DNA of 59,297 bases from an uncultured Pelagibacteraceae bacterium (GTDB lineage Bacteria; Pseudomonadota; Alphaproteobacteria; Pelagibacterales; Pelagibacteraceae): contig CACNVV010000005.1 of the NCBI GenBank assembly GCA_902624015.1, forward strand, positions 1 through 59,297, given 5' to 3'. The position numbers and the translations under genes are program-made. Numbering within the stretch: position 1 is the stretch's first letter; the number at the start of each line of letters is the position of its first letter. The notes beneath the pieces are model-generated. The model was not told the DNA's origin. It did no database searches and worked only from the letters and a program-made list of their open reading frames with translations. Below, piece after piece: positions 43,879 to 53,340 of the stretch.

Positions 43879-44634
43879 TTAAATTCTAACAGGAATTCCT
43901 TTTGAATCCAAATATTCCTTAGCTTCTTTTACGGAATGTTTACCATAGTGAAATATTGATGCAGCTAAAACTGCACTTGCTTTTCCTAATTTAATTCCAT
44001 CTACTAAATGATCTAGATTTCCAACTCCACCTGAAGCAATAACTGGAATATTTACCATAGAAGATATCTTAGACATAAGATCAATATCATAACCAACTTG
44101 CGTACCATCCCTATCCATTGATGTGACTAAAAGTTCACCTGCTCCACTATCTTCCATTTTATTTGCAAATTCTATTGCATCAATGCCGGTATTATTTCTT
44201 CCACCATGAGTGAAAATTTCCCATTTATCTCCATTTTTTTTAGCATCTATAGCTACCACAATACATTGTGACCCAAATTTTTTAGAACTTTCTACTACTA
44301 CTTCTGGATTTTGAACAGCAGCAGTATTGATTGATACTTTATCTGCACCACAGTTCAGTAGTTTATTAATATCCTCAACACTTCTAACGCCACCTCCAAC
44401 TGTCAGAGGAACAAAACATTTCTTCGAGGTCTTCTCTACTACATCATAAATAGTATCTCTATTTTCATTTGATGCAGTAATATCTAAAAAACAAATTTCA
44501 TCTGCTCCACCGTCTGAATAAATTTTAGCTTGTTCAACTGGATCGCCTGCATCCTGCAGATCAACAAAATTAATTCCCTTAACAACACGTCCATTTTTAA
44601 CATCCAGACAAGGTATTATTCTATTTTTAAGCAT
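43879..44634 (-). CDS. hisF: Imidazole glycerol phosphate synthase cyclase subunit
   Basis: TIM-barrel subunit that, with HisH, converts PRFAR and glutamine-derived ammonia to imidazole glycerol phosphate and AICAR. In 251 residues I see [18 protein letters not shown] with the catalytic Asp (D10 or so), [50 protein letters not shown] with the second catalytic Asp, and [12 protein letters not shown]. All typical. It overlaps hisA by 8 bases. The AICAR by-product feeds PurH, also encoded here. Confidence 0.97.
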   Translation of the reverse strand: MLKNRIIPCLDVKNGRVVKGINFVDLQDAGDPVEQAKIYSDGGADEICFLDITASNENRDTIYDVVEKTSKKCFVPLTVGGGVRSVEDINKLLNCGADKVSINTAAVQNPEVVVESSKKFGSQCIVVAIDAKKNGDKWEIFTHGGRNNTGIDAIEFANKMEDSGAGELLVTSMDRDGTQVGYDIDLMSKISSMVNIPVIASGGVGNLDHLVDGIKLGKASAVLAASIFHYGKHSVKEAKEYLDSKGIPVRI

Positions 44635-45352
44635 CTAATTCCTTAACTAATTCATCCAATTTAATATCGCCATCATAAATAGCTTTCCCAACTATAATGC
44701 CTTCAATATTACTATTATTTAATTCCTTAGCTTTTTTAATATCGTCAATTGATGAGACGCCACCCGATATAATTACCGGACAATTTGATGTATTAGCAAT
44801 CTTTGCTGTCTCTTCGAAATTAGGACTTTGCTTCATCCCATCTCTGTTTATATCGGTATAAATCAATCTACTTGCACCAAAATCATTCACCTCTTTTAAA
44901 TAATCTAGAGTTAATTGGTCTGAATTTTCTTTCCAACCTGAAACTGATAAATACCCATCCTTAGCATCTAAACCTAAAGCAATTTTATTTGGAAATTTTT
45001 CACATGCATTTTTTAAAAAGTTTTTATCTTTTATAGCTGCGCTTCCTAAAATAACTTTTTCAACACCGGCATCAGTATATTTCTGAATACTTTCAAGGTT
45101 TCTGATACCCCCACCAATTTCGATTTTAAGATCAAATTTTGTGACTATTTCTTGAATAATATCCAAATTAACTGTTTTACCAGTTAAAGCTCCATCTAAA
45201 TCAACTATGTGTAAATTTTTAAAACCATGATCTTTATATTTTCCAGCTTGTTCAACTGGAGACGGTTCATATTCAGTTTTGTTATCAAAATCTCCTTTTA
45301 CTAACCTCACACACTTTTTATCTTTAATATCTATTGCTGGAAATATTTTCAT
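44627..45352 (-). CDS. hisA: Phosphoribosylformimino-AICAR ribotide isomerase
   Basis: TIM-barrel isomerase for the fourth step of histidine synthesis. The 241 residues begin [19 protein letters not shown] with the catalytic Asp. Further signatures are [50 protein letters not shown] with the second Asp, and [13 protein letters not shown]. It lies between hisH (23 bases) and hisF (8-base overlap) on the minus strand. Confidence 0.97.
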   Translation of the reverse strand: MKIFPAIDIKDKKCVRLVKGDFDNKTEYEPSPVEQAGKYKDHGFKNLHIVDLDGALTGKTVNLDIIQEIVTKFDLKIEIGGGIRNLESIQKYTDAGVEKVILGSAAIKDKNFLKNACEKFPNKIALGLDAKDGYLSVSGWKENSDQLTLDYLKEVNDFGASRLIYTDINRDGMKQSPNFEETAKIANTSNCPVIISGGVSSIDDIKKAKELNNSNIEGIIVGKAIYDGDIKLDELVKELDA

Positions 45353-45375
45353 TTAAATTCTTTAATATTCTTCAT

Positions 45376-46002
45376 TTATAAGCTTATAAAATTATTAATT
45401 ATTTTAAGTCCAATTTTATCACTCTTCTCAGGGTGAAATTGTGTTCCAAAGATATTGTCTTTTTCAACTGAACAAACAATTTTTGAAGAATAATCTGTTG
45501 TTGCTGAAATCAAATTTTTATCATCTGGAATAAATTCATAACTATGAACAAAATACATGTGAGAATTATTTTTTATATCTTTAAAAATTTTACTATCCTT
45601 AACAATATTTAATTGGTTCCAACCAATGTGAGGAAGCTTGTACTTTCCATTTTGATTATCGATTTTTGATACCTTACCTGATATCCAGCCTAAACCCTTG
45701 GTTTCTGTTTCTTCATAACCAACATCAGCAAACATTTGAAGCCCAACGCAAATTCCTAGAAGAGGTTTTTTATTGTTAATGGCAAAATCGTTTAAAGTGT
45801 CTACCAAACCGCTTATATTATTAAGTGCATCAACACAACTTTTAAACGAACCCTGCCCTGGTAAAACTACTTTATCTGAAGATTTAATCTTATTTAAATC
45901 TGAAGTGACTTCGATATTTACTTTGTCTTTAGCAACTTCCTTAAAGGAGTTTATTACCGAGCTTATATTACCCGAATTATAATCAACAATTGTGACGTTC
46001 AT
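45376..46002 (-). CDS. hisH: Imidazole glycerol phosphate synthase glutaminase subunit
   Basis: Class I glutamine amidotransferase subunit supplying ammonia to HisF. In 208 residues the start is VTIVDYNSGNISSV, the oxyanion region is VLPGQGSFKSC, the nucleophilic Cys lies in LLGICVGLQMFAD at about 81-93, and the His-Glu pair is in FGTQFHPEKSDKIG. Length is normal. It is 5 bases after hisB. Confidence 0.97.
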   Translation of the reverse strand: MNVTIVDYNSGNISSVINSFKEVAKDKVNIEVTSDLNKIKSSDKVVLPGQGSFKSCVDALNNISGLVDTLNDFAINNKKPLLGICVGLQMFADVGYEETETKGLGWISGKVSKIDNQNGKYKLPHIGWNQLNIVKDSKIFKDIKNNSHMYFVHSYEFIPDDKNLISATTDYSSKIVCSVEKDNIFGTQFHPEKSDKIGLKIINNFISL

Positions 46003-46007
46003 TAAAC

Positions 46008-46598
46008 TTATAATGAGCCTTTAGTTGATGGAATGCTTTTCTTATTTCTTGGATCCATCTCTAATGCAACTCTTAAAGATCTTGCTAATGCTTTATAACA
46101 AGACTCAATTATGTGGTGACTATTATCACCATAAATATTTTCAACGTGCATTGTAATACCTGCGGATTGAGAGAAGGCTTGGAACCACTCTTTAAATAAT
46201 TCTGTATCCATTTCTCCAAGTTTCTCAACTTTCAATTTTACTTTCCAAATTAAATAAGGTCTATTTGAAACATCAATAGCAACTCTAGTTAATGTTTCAT
46301 CCATTGGAATAACTGTATGAGCATATCTTTTTATTCCTACAAATTTTTTAGCAGCTTTCTTTAAAGCCTCACCTATAGCAATACCTGTATCTTCTGTTGT
46401 GTGGTGAAGATCTATGTGAGTATCTCCTTTTGCTTTTACTTTTAAATCAATCAAAGAATGCTTTGATAATTGCTCAAGCATATGGTCTAAAAAACCTATG
46501 CCAGTGTTAATTTGATATTTACCTTTACCATCAATGTTTACCTCGACATTAATGCTGGTTTCTTTTGTTTTTCGAGATACTTTTCCTTTTCTAGCCAT
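46008..46598 (-). CDS. hisB: Imidazoleglycerol-phosphate dehydratase
   Basis: Manganese enzyme for the sixth step of histidine synthesis. The 196 residues are the monofunctional form without the phosphatase domain. Metal motifs are visible: [32 protein letters not shown] (about 65-81), and [18 protein letters not shown]. The N-terminal [17 protein letters not shown] is typical. It is the first gene of the minus-strand run hisB-hisH-hisA-hisF-hisE-HIT-GNAT and is divergent from hslV across 88 bases. Confidence 0.97.
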   Translation of the reverse strand: MARKGKVSRKTKETSINVEVNIDGKGKYQINTGIGFLDHMLEQLSKHSLIDLKVKAKGDTHIDLHHTTEDTGIAIGEALKKAAKKFVGIKRYAHTVIPMDETLTRVAIDVSNRPYLIWKVKLKVEKLGEMDTELFKEWFQAFSQSAGITMHVENIYGDNSHHIIESCYKALARSLRVALEMDPRNKKSIPSTKGSL

Positions 46599-46608
46599 AT
46601 ATTCTAGA

Positions 46609-46637
46609 GGTATACATACATAATCCCACTATATCAA
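46609..46637 (-). promoter_or_regulatory. Candidate promoter of the his operon
   Basis: On the minus strand TTGATA (46632-46637) and TATACC (46609-46614) are 17 bases apart, leaving about 10 bases to the hisB ATG at 46598. The -10 match is only 4 of 6, and a start there would leave almost no leader. Confidence 0.35.
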
Positions 46638-46651
46638 TATCAGTATGAACA

Positions 46652-46680
46652 CTTGAAGTATCAAAAATAGTTACCATTTA
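46652..46680 (+). promoter_or_regulatory. Candidate heat-shock (RpoH-type) promoter of hslVU
   Basis: CTTGAAG (46652-46658) and CCATTTA (46674-46680) are 15 bases apart, close to the sigma32 pattern CTTGAAA, spacer, CCCATnT. hslVU is a heat-shock operon in other proteobacteria. Transcription would begin at about 46686-46688, at or next to the hslV ATG (46687), implying a leaderless message. Confidence 0.45.
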
Positions 46681-46686
46681 TTAAGT

Positions 46687-47202
46687 ATGACAACAATTGT
46701 GCTGGTAAGAAAAAACAATGAAGTAGTGGTTGCAGGTGATGGACAAGTTAGTATGGGAAATACTGTTGTCAAAAGTACAGCTTCAAAAGTTAGAAAAATT
46801 GAAAAAAGAGATGTTGTAGCTGGTTTTGCAGGTTCAACTGCTGATGCTTTAACTCTATTCGAAAGATTAGAAGGAAAACTTGAAAAACATGCAGGAAATT
46901 TATCAAGAGCCGCAGTTGAGTTGGCAAAAGACTGGAGAACAGATAAATATTTAAGAAGATTAGAAGCCCTCATGGCTGTAGGAGATAAAAATAACAGTTA
47001 TATAATTTCTGGTACTGGTGACGTATTAGAACCCGAAGGAGATGTTATAGGTATCGGATCAGGTGGGAATTATGCTTTAGCTGCTGGAAAGGTTTTAATG
47101 GAAAATGATATGTCTGCTGAAGAAATTGCTAAAAAAGCAATTAAAGTTGCTGCAGATATATGTGTTTTTACAAATGATAATGTCAAAATTGAAAAAATAT
47201 AA
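46687..47202 (+). CDS. hslV: ATP-dependent protease proteolytic subunit HslV
   Basis: Proteasome-like threonine protease that forms two stacked hexamers and works with HslU. After removal of Met the N-terminal Thr (MTTIVLVRK) would be the nucleophile, which fixes the start at 46687. Further signs are [22 protein letters not shown] with catalytic Lys at about 17-38, [19 protein letters not shown], and [17 protein letters not shown]. The 171 residues are normal. It overlaps hslU by one base and has a candidate heat-shock promoter immediately upstream. Confidence 0.97.
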   Translation: MTTIVLVRKNNEVVVAGDGQVSMGNTVVKSTASKVRKIEKRDVVAGFAGSTADALTLFERLEGKLEKHAGNLSRAAVELAKDWRTDKYLRRLEALMAVGDKNNSYIISGTGDVLEPEGDVIGIGSGGNYALAAGKVLMENDMSAEEIAKKAIKVAADICVFTNDNVKIEKI

Positions 47203-48575
47203 TGGATAATTCAAACGTTACACAGTTACACCCAAAAGATAAAAATAAAAAAGAAGAAGCATCTTTAGTTAGTTCCTTATCACCAAGAGAGATAGTTTCA
47301 GAACTAGATAGATTTGTTGTTGGACAGAACAAAGCTAAAAGAGCAGTTGCAGTTGCCTTAAGAAACAGGTGGAGACGACAAGCTCTTAAGGGTGAAATGA
47401 AAAATGAAGTTTTACCAAAAAATATATTGATGATTGGACCAACTGGAGTCGGAAAAACAGAAATTTCGAGGAGACTGTCAAAATTAGCTGAAGCTCCATT
47501 TGTAAAAGTTGAGGCTACAAGATTTACTGAAGTTGGATATGTTGGAAGAGATGTAGAGCAAATCGTTAGAGATTTAATTGAAATAGCCATATCAATGGAG
47601 AAAGTAAAAAAAAGAAAAGAAGTTTATGCTAAAGCTCAAAAAGCAGCTGAGGAAAAAGTTCTAGATGCTTTAGTGGGTAAAAAAGCAAGTTTAGCAACAA
47701 GAGAAAGCTTTAGAAAAAGATTAAGAGATGGCGATTTAGACGATAACGAAATTGAAATAGCTGTGAGTGACTCAGGTTCAAACGGTGCATCTTTCGAAAT
47801 TCCCGGAATGCCTGGAGCAAATGTTGGGATGATAAACATTGGTGAAATGATTGGTAAATCAATGGGAAACAAAGAAAAAAAGAAAAAAATGACTGTAAAA
47901 GAATCCCATGAAATTTTGATTAATGATGAGTCTGATAAATTAATAGAGCAAGATAAGATAATTAAAGCTGCAAAACTCTCGACAGAGAATAATGGCATAG
48001 TATTTTTGGATGAAATTGATAAAATTTCTGCAAGAACGGATAGAGTTGGAGGTGATGTTTCAAGAGAAGGAGTTCAGAGAGATTTATTACCATTAATTGA
48101 AGGAACTACTGTAAATACAAAACATGGACCAATTAAAACTGATCATATTTTGTTTATTGCATCTGGTGCATTCCAGCTTGCAAAACCATCTGATTTACTC
48201 CCTGAATTACAAGGAAGATTGCCAATAAGAGTAGAGTTGGAAGCTTTAACTAGTGAAGATTTTAAAAGAATTTTAAGAGAACCCGATTTCAGCTTAATAA
48301 AACAATATGTAGCTCTCTTAAAAACAGAAAATGTTGATCTTGAATTTTCAGATGATGGAATAGATGCAATTGCCAATATAGCTTCAGAAGTTAATGCTAC
48401 TGTAGAAAATATTGGTGCAAGAAGACTGCATACAATAATTGAAAAAATTCTTGATGAGATAAGCTTTACAGCTACTGACAGAGCTGGTGAGAAAATAATT
48501 ATTAATAAAGAATATATAAATAAAAACTTAGATAATTTAGTTAAAGATACAGATTTATCAAAGTTTATACTTTAA
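47202..48575 (+). CDS. hslU: ATP-dependent protease ATPase subunit HslU
   Basis: AAA+ unfoldase partner of HslV. The 457 residues include [33 protein letters not shown], Walker [15 protein letters not shown] at about 78-91, [17 protein letters not shown] (pore loop GYVG), an intermediate I-domain (about 120-235), and Walker [13 protein letters not shown]-terminal [21 protein letters not shown] and a final LSKFIL tail for docking into HslV are also present. Converges on a sulfotransferase gene after 4 bases. Confidence 0.97.
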   Translation: MDNSNVTQLHPKDKNKKEEASLVSSLSPREIVSELDRFVVGQNKAKRAVAVALRNRWRRQALKGEMKNEVLPKNILMIGPTGVGKTEISRRLSKLAEAPFVKVEATRFTEVGYVGRDVEQIVRDLIEIAISMEKVKKRKEVYAKAQKAAEEKVLDALVGKKASLATRESFRKRLRDGDLDDNEIEIAVSDSGSNGASFEIPGMPGANVGMINIGEMIGKSMGNKEKKKKMTVKESHEILINDESDKLIEQDKIIKAAKLSTENNGIVFLDEIDKISARTDRVGGDVSREGVQRDLLPLIEGTTVNTKHGPIKTDHILFIASGAFQLAKPSDLLPELQGRLPIRVELEALTSEDFKRILREPDFSLIKQYVALLKTENVDLEFSDDGIDAIANIASEVNATVENIGARRLHTIIEKILDEISFTATDRAGEKIIINKEYINKNLDNLVKDTDLSKFIL

Positions 48576-48579
48576 TAAA

Positions 48580-49416
48580 TTATAAATATCCTAATTCTAA
48601 CATTTCCTTCTGAAATTTTTTTTCAATTTTCTGTCTATTATTTTCATCGAGTAAATTTCTCCAATCATTTTTAGGACCAAGATTAAAAAAATTTTTTCTA
48701 TTACCATTTTTATCCAATACGGCTTCAAAAAAAGTCTCTTCTTTTTCTTTGTTCTTCATTTTATCAAAATCAGTAGATTTTAAGCATTTATTCAACTTGA
48801 CCATATCTAATTTGAACTTCATGCCAATTATTTCTAGAAATTTAAAAACTCTTAACATCACAGTTTTTTTCCTAGTAATTAAATCTTCATATTTAATTAA
48901 TAAATATCTCTTTTGTTTATTGAGATTTTTCCATGATTTATAATTAAAATTCCATGATCCCAAAAAAACTTTAGATGTTTTAAGTGTTTTCTCTGTAAAT
49001 TTATCTTCATCGAGCATCGTTTCAGTTGCTTCATTTATGCTAAGATTAAAATGATGAGCTAAGGAAGAAACAACATTTCTTGGATCTCGTACAACATAAA
49101 TAGCACCCAAAGTATTTTTTAAATCTGTAAAATTACTATTATACATTCTAGATAATGAACTATGAGTTTTAAAAAATTTAACTTTACCCTGTTCGTTATT
49201 TATCAAATTTTGTGCATTAATAAAATTTTGAAAAACTTGTTCATCATTATCTATATCAACTCCTAGGGACATAAAATGATGGGTATTTGGAAACTGGGTT
49301 ATTTTATTCAGATTTTCAAATTTAAAAACTCCATCTTCTGAATAAAAATAGGATGATAGTATAGATCTTAAGAGAGTATTGCCGCTTTTAGGATATGATG
49401 CAAGCCAAATAATCAT
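48580..49416 (-). CDS. Sulfotransferase domain protein
   Basis: Stand-alone sulfotransferase, 278 residues, paralogous to the genes at 37435 and 58787. PAPS loop YPKSGNTLLRS at residues 8-18 after the shared MIIWLAS start; second binding region AIYVVRDPRNVVSSLAHHF; C-terminal FFNLGPKNDWRNLLD. Its start overlaps the stop of the smr gene by 4 bases (49413-49416), so it is translationally coupled to smr and the TIM44-like gene, an unusual partner set. It would need PAPS; acceptor unknown. Confidence 0.87.
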   Translation of the reverse strand: MIIWLASYPKSGNTLLRSILSSYFYSEDGVFKFENLNKITQFPNTHHFMSLGVDIDNDEQVFQNFINAQNLINNEQGKVKFFKTHSSLSRMYNSNFTDLKNTLGAIYVVRDPRNVVSSLAHHFNLSINEATETMLDEDKFTEKTLKTSKVFLGSWNFNYKSWKNLNKQKRYLLIKYEDLITRKKTVMLRVFKFLEIIGMKFKLDMVKLNKCLKSTDFDKMKNKEKEETFFEAVLDKNGNRKNFFNLGPKNDWRNLLDENNRQKIEKKFQKEMLELGYL

Positions 49417-49832
49417 TTTGTTTTGTTTTTTTTTAAGAATACATAGAAAGCACCGCTACCTCCATCTTCAATTTTTGCCTCCTGAATAGTATTTATCTTG
49501 TTCATCAAATTTTTATTTTTAAAAATAAATTCTGGTACAGAATGTTTTAATATACTTAAATCTTTAGAAACATATGGATTGTTTTCATTTTCAGAATGAA
49601 GGCCTTTACCTGTTATAATAATTAATTTACTAATTTTTTCTTTAAAAGACTTATTTATAAATTCCTCTACTGATATATTCGCCGCTTCAAGAGTAAAACC
49701 ATGTAGATCCAAAGTTTTTACATAATATGGTAATTTACTTTTCTTTGTATGTTCTTTGTCAGGAAGTTTTTCTTTGCTAGAAATAAAATTCTCCCAATCT
49801 TTCTTATCTTTATCTGAAATTTTTCTGGTCAA
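49413..49832 (-). CDS. Smr domain protein
   Basis: Small protein with a C-terminal Smr (MutS2-related) domain, a fold with endonuclease activity in several family members. The 139 residues have a Lys-rich N-terminal part (KDKKDWENFISSKEKLPDKE), then LDLHGFTLEAANISVEEFI at about 57-75 with the LDLHG motif, and LIIITGKGLHSE with the G-K-G motif at about 91-102. It matches alphaproteobacterial Smr proteins found next to TIM44-like and secB genes. It abuts the TIM44-like gene and overlaps the sulfotransferase. Confidence 0.88.
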   Translation of the reverse strand: MTRKISDKDKKDWENFISSKEKLPDKEHTKKSKLPYYVKTLDLHGFTLEAANISVEEFINKSFKEKISKLIIITGKGLHSENENNPYVSKDLSILKHSVPEFIFKNKNLMNKINTIQEAKIEDGGSGAFYVFLKKNKTK

Positions 49833-50429
49833 TTATGTTAAAATATTTACAAGCTGCCAATTTGGATTTGCTGAAGTTGTATCTCTAGAAAAAACCCATG
49901 TATCGTAAATTTTTTTAATTTTTTCTGGATCCCCAGAAATTATTTTTTTATCTTTATCTTTTATACAAGTAATAACTTCTGCAATAAAATTTACAGTTAC
50001 ATTAAGAATATTACCAATTTTTTTATGCTCTTTTATTTCTGCAGAATTGATACCAATAAAAGTAATTTCCGCATGATGTCCACTTTCGCTTCTCTTTTTT
50101 AGAGCTTCGTTAAACTGATTATAAATTTCTTTATTTAATAAAGGTTTACTGGAAGTTATTTTATTATCATTATCACTAAAATCAGTAATAATTGTTTCGT
50201 AAGCTATTTTTGCTCCTTTTAAAAAATCTTTTTGAGCCTCAACATCAAAATTCTCTTTTGGTTTAATTGATTGTTCAACTTTGATATTTTTTAAAACATC
50301 TTTGAATTGAGCTGGGTTTTTTCCCTCAAAACCAGTTCTTTTCCCCAGAATCCCTCTTAATCTTAAAAATATAAAACCTGCTATCATTGCTAACAAAATA
50401 ATGTCGATATATTCAAAGCTATAGTTCAT
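49833..50429 (-). CDS. TIM44-like domain protein (TimA type)
   Basis: Membrane-anchored protein with a C-terminal TIM44-like domain; alphaproteobacterial relatives are considered counterparts of mitochondrial Tim44. The ATG at 50427-50429 gives MNYSFEYIDIILLAMIAGFIFLRLRGILGKRTG, one membrane helix followed by the RLRGVLGRRTG-type motif. The soluble part ends with KKIYDTWVFSRDTTSANPNWQLV, characteristic of the family. A TTG 14 codons upstream is less likely. It is divergent from fxsA and secB, in line with an export-related neighbourhood. Confidence 0.88.
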   Translation of the reverse strand: MNYSFEYIDIILLAMIAGFIFLRLRGILGKRTGFEGKNPAQFKDVLKNIKVEQSIKPKENFDVEAQKDFLKGAKIAYETIITDFSDNDNKITSSKPLLNKEIYNQFNEALKKRSESGHHAEITFIGINSAEIKEHKKIGNILNVTVNFIAEVITCIKDKDKKIISGDPEKIKKIYDTWVFSRDTTSANPNWQLVNILT

Positions 50430-50487
50430 ATGATAATAGTAATTACTATGTTGATTAATTTCAACCAGCAATTTAGATTAAGGACAA

Positions 50488-50913
50488 ATGAACTCAATAT
50501 TAATCCTAATTTTATTAGTTCCAGTGATTGAAATTTATCTCTTGATAAAAATTGGATCTCAAATTGGGGCAATAACTACGATTTTACTTATATTTATAAC
50601 TGCAATAGTTGGTATTTATTATGCAAAATATGAGGGATTAAACACTTTAAAATCTGGTTTTATACAATTGAGTAAAAATCAAAACCCAACTTATGAAATG
50701 CTTTCTGGTGCGGCAATTGCTTTTGCGGCTCTATTATTAATCGTACCCGGGTTTGCAACTGATGTAATAGGATTTTTTTTAATTTTCCCAGTAACTAGAA
50801 AAATATTTTTTAATTTTTTAAAAAAAAAAAATAGTTATAAAAAAAATAAAAATAATAAATATATTGATGGGGAGTACGAAGATATAGAGGATAAAGATGA
50901 CAGACAAATTTAA
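50488..50913 (+). CDS. FxsA family membrane protein
   Basis: Inner-membrane protein of the FxsA family, known for suppressing F-exclusion of phage T7 in E. coli when overproduced. The 141 residues contain VPVIEIYLLIKIGSQIGAITTILLIFITAIVGIYYAKYEGL, then a second helix pair with GAAIAFAALLLIVPGFATDVIGFFLIFPVTRKI, and a basic then acidic cytosolic tail. It overlaps secB by 17 bases. Normal role unknown. Confidence 0.92.
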   Translation: MNSILILILLVPVIEIYLLIKIGSQIGAITTILLIFITAIVGIYYAKYEGLNTLKSGFIQLSKNQNPTYEMLSGAAIAFAALLLIVPGFATDVIGFFLIFPVTRKIFFNFLKKKNSYKKNKNNKYIDGEYEDIEDKDDRQI

Positions 50914-51319
50914 AATTGTTGGAAAATATATTAAAGATTTATCTAGTGAAACAAAAGATACCGAAACATATATTTTTGTAAAGGAACAAATTTTAAAATA
51001 TCAATTAGCAATTAATATTAACTCTAAGGCGATTAAAGATAAGGTGATTGAAGTTAATACAATTTTAAAATTAGAAGATAAAGAGGAGTCTAAAAGAAAA
51101 TCTTTTTTTGAAATGACCTACACGACCATAGTAAAAATTGGAGATGATATTAATGACAAAAAAGAACTAGAAAAAATTATTTTATGTGATGTTCAAACCA
51201 AAATAACACCTAATTTGGAAAAATCATTTTTAGACATGTTACACAACTCAGGCTATCCAAATATGAAATTCGAGAAAAAATTAGATTTTGAAAAACTTTA
51301 CAAACAAAAAATTAACTAA
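50897..51319 (+). CDS. secB: Protein-export chaperone SecB
   Basis: Cytosolic tetrameric chaperone that holds preproteins unfolded and delivers them to SecA. The 140-residue product shows KIVGKYIKDLSSETKD at the start (family: YIKDLSFE-P), a beta-rich middle (EVNTILKLEDKEESKRKSFFEMTYTTIVKI), and a C-terminal helix. The usual proline-rich NFLALY segment is poorly conserved (LEKSFLDMLHNSGYPNMKF region). Position beside the TIM44-like and dnaQ genes supports the call, as this grouping is typical of alphaproteobacteria. Confidence 0.85.
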   Translation: MTDKFKIVGKYIKDLSSETKDTETYIFVKEQILKYQLAININSKAIKDKVIEVNTILKLEDKEESKRKSFFEMTYTTIVKIGDDINDKKELEKIILCDVQTKITPNLEKSFLDMLHNSGYPNMKFEKKLDFEKLYKQKIN

Positions 51320-51980
51320 AGTAATTTTTTTTTAAATTTTCTTTCAAATATTTCTTATGACTTAAAATCTCATCCTTTGTCGGTAAAATTACTTTCTTAA
51401 AATAAGATACAGCTGACTCTTGTTTTTCGTCATATATTTGATCATTGGTTTTTTGAAAATCTAAAGTTGGTTCTTTTTGATCTGTCAGATTAATATAAAC
51501 TTTTGCTAAAAGTGCACAATCAAGTAAAGCGTTGTGCGTAGTTCTCATTGAATTATCAATTCTAAAACGTTTGCAAAGAGCATCTAAACTAACTTGAGAT
51601 CCTGGAAATTTTTCCCTGGCTAAAGCCAAAGTGTCTATAATTTCATTATTTATTTTATCATTTTTACAAAGAAAAAGTTCATTATTTATATGCGATAAAT
51701 CAAAATCAGCATTATGAATTATTAATTTTTTATTATTTATAAAATTAAGAAATTCCTCTTTTATCTCAATAAATTTTTTTTGTTTTGACAAAAATTCATC
51801 CGAATATCCGTGAATTTCAAAAGCCTTTTCAGAAACTTTTCTACCTGGATTTACACAGTAATGAAATTTATTTCCTGTGGGGATTTGATTTTCTAGTTCT
51901 AAACAAGCTATTTCAACTATTCTATGTCCCTCTTTGACTGAGATTCCGGTAGTTTCGGTATCTAATACAATTTCTTTCAT
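51312..51980 (-). CDS. dnaQ: DNA polymerase III epsilon subunit (proofreading exonuclease)
   Basis: 3'-5' exonuclease of the replicative polymerase. The 222 residues have the Exo motifs: IVLDTETTGIS (Exo I, Asp-Glu at about 7-9), LIIHNADFDLSHIN (Exo II, about 87-100), and HNALLDCALLAKVY (Exo III, His and Asp at about 152-157). The C-terminal polymerase-binding tail is short. It is the last gene of the ppsR-maf-aroE-coaE-dnaQ run reading away from the putative origin, and it overlaps the end of secB by 8 bases. Confidence 0.95.
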   Translation of the reverse strand: MKEIVLDTETTGISVKEGHRIVEIACLELENQIPTGNKFHYCVNPGRKVSEKAFEIHGYSDEFLSKQKKFIEIKEEFLNFINNKKLIIHNADFDLSHINNELFLCKNDKINNEIIDTLALAREKFPGSQVSLDALCKRFRIDNSMRTTHNALLDCALLAKVYINLTDQKEPTLDFQKTNDQIYDEKQESAVSYFKKVILPTKDEILSHKKYLKENLKKNYFS

Positions 51981-52550
51981 TTATAAAACTTTTTTTAAAA
52001 TATTTTTTATACCAATTTTAACAGATTTTTTTGTAAATTTATTCTTTATTATAAAATGTGCTTTTCTTTTTTTATACATTGGTGAAAATTGAATTTTTTT
52101 AAACTTTTTAAATAATTTATTATTAAAATTTTGCCTTTTTCTTAATCTTTTATTTATATCTGTTTTTGAAGACTCAATAAATACAAGTATATCTTTTTTA
52201 TTATTGATTTTATTTTCTATAAGCAAAGGTATATCTAAAATTACAAATTTTTTATTTCTATTTTCTTTTAAAAAAAGTTTCATTTTTTTTCTCACTTCTC
52301 TATGAACTATCTTTATTATTTTTTTAAAGTTAGAATTATTGGCCAAAATAGCATTTGTAATTTCATCCTTGTCTATAGGGAATGTAGATATATATTTTGG
52401 TAATTCTTTATTTAGTTTATAAAAAATTTTTTTATTTTTTTTGTAAAGTTTAGATACCTCATGATCAGCGTTAAATACTGGAAATCCAAAATTATTTGCT
52501 ACATAGCTTTTCCCTGAGCCTATATCCCCTAATATTCCTATCCTAATCAT
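51981..52550 (-). CDS. coaE: Dephospho-CoA kinase
   Basis: Last step of coenzyme A synthesis, phosphorylating dephospho-CoA with ATP. The 189 residues start IGILGDIGSGKSYVANNFGFPVFNADHEVSKLY with a P-loop (G-x4-GKS) and the DAD-type motif as NADHEV. VILDIPLLIENKINNKKDILVFIES follows at about 115-140. The rest is unusually rich in Lys, Asn and Phe, as expected in this AT-rich genome. It overlaps aroE by 8 bases and abuts dnaQ directly. Confidence 0.93.
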   Translation of the reverse strand: MIRIGILGDIGSGKSYVANNFGFPVFNADHEVSKLYKKNKKIFYKLNKELPKYISTFPIDKDEITNAILANNSNFKKIIKIVHREVRKKMKLFLKENRNKKFVILDIPLLIENKINNKKDILVFIESSKTDINKRLRKRQNFNNKLFKKFKKIQFSPMYKKRKAHFIIKNKFTKKSVKIGIKNILKKVL

Positions 52551-53340
52551 TCTCTAAAAGTTTTAAGATATCAGTATTTACTTCGGGTTCAATTCCATGC
52601 CAAATTTTGAAAGCCTCCAATGCTTGATAAATGAACATTAATTTTCCATTTTCTGTTTGATTACCAAGTTTTTTTCCTTCTTTTAAAAAACTAGTTTCAC
52701 TCGGATTATAAATTACATCATAAAATAATTTATTACCCCCAACGTCAGAAAAATTAAAATTTAAAACTTCATTGTTTAGACCAAGACTTGTAGCGTTAAT
52801 TATCATATCAAACTTTGGTATATTTCCCCAATCTATAACATTTATGATTTTAAATTGGGATTTTAAATCATCTGCTTTTTTCCTAGTCCTATTGGAAATA
52901 ATTATTTCTGAAACATTCATTTTGTTTAATGCAAAAATTATAGATGGAACAACACCTCCAGCACCTAAAATGAAAATTTTTTTACCTTCAATATTAAAAT
53001 TTAAATTTTTAATCGCATTAGTAAAACCAGATATATCTGTATTGTGTCCTACCAAAATATCATCTGTTAAAATTATTGTATTTACCGATTGTGTTTGTTC
53101 TGCCTCTGGACTTAATTTGTCTAGATAAGGAATTACTGATTTTTTAAATGGGACGGTAACGTTGATACCTTCTGTTTTTTTTTCTTTAACCTCAGAAATT
53201 ATAGTTTGTAAATCTTTCTCATCAATTTTTTTTTTATCATAAAAAGCATCAATGTTATTTTCTTTAAGCCAATAATTGTGAAGTTTGGGTGATAAAGAAT
53301 GATTAATAGGGCTACCAATTACAAAATATTTTTTCATCAC
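52543..53340 (-). CDS. aroE: Shikimate dehydrogenase
   Basis: NADPH-dependent reduction of 3-dehydroshikimate in the aromatic amino-acid pathway. In 265 residues I see GSPINHSLSPKLHNYWL with shikimate-binding Ser residues (about 9-25), GINVTVPFKKSVIPYLD with the catalytic Lys (about 59-75), GHNTDISGF with the catalytic Asp, and the cofactor loop FILGAGGVVPSI. All functional residues are present. It overlaps maf by 4 bases and coaE by 8. Confidence 0.96.
   Translation of the reverse strand: MMKKYFVIGSPINHSLSPKLHNYWLKENNIDAFYDKKKIDEKDLQTIISEVKEKKTEGINVTVPFKKSVIPYLDKLSPEAEQTQSVNTIILTDDILVGHNTDISGFTNAIKNLNFNIEGKKIFILGAGGVVPSIIFALNKMNVSEIIISNRTRKKADDLKSQFKIINVIDWGNIPKFDMIINATSLGLNNEVLNFNFSDVGGNKLFYDVIYNPSETSFLKEGKKLGNQTENGKLMFIYQALEAFKIWHGIEPEVNTDILKLLEND

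Noticed and set aside
47183-48376. Several antisense open frames across hslU
   Set aside because: They mirror a strongly conserved hslU gene, have no family resemblance and no ribosome site.
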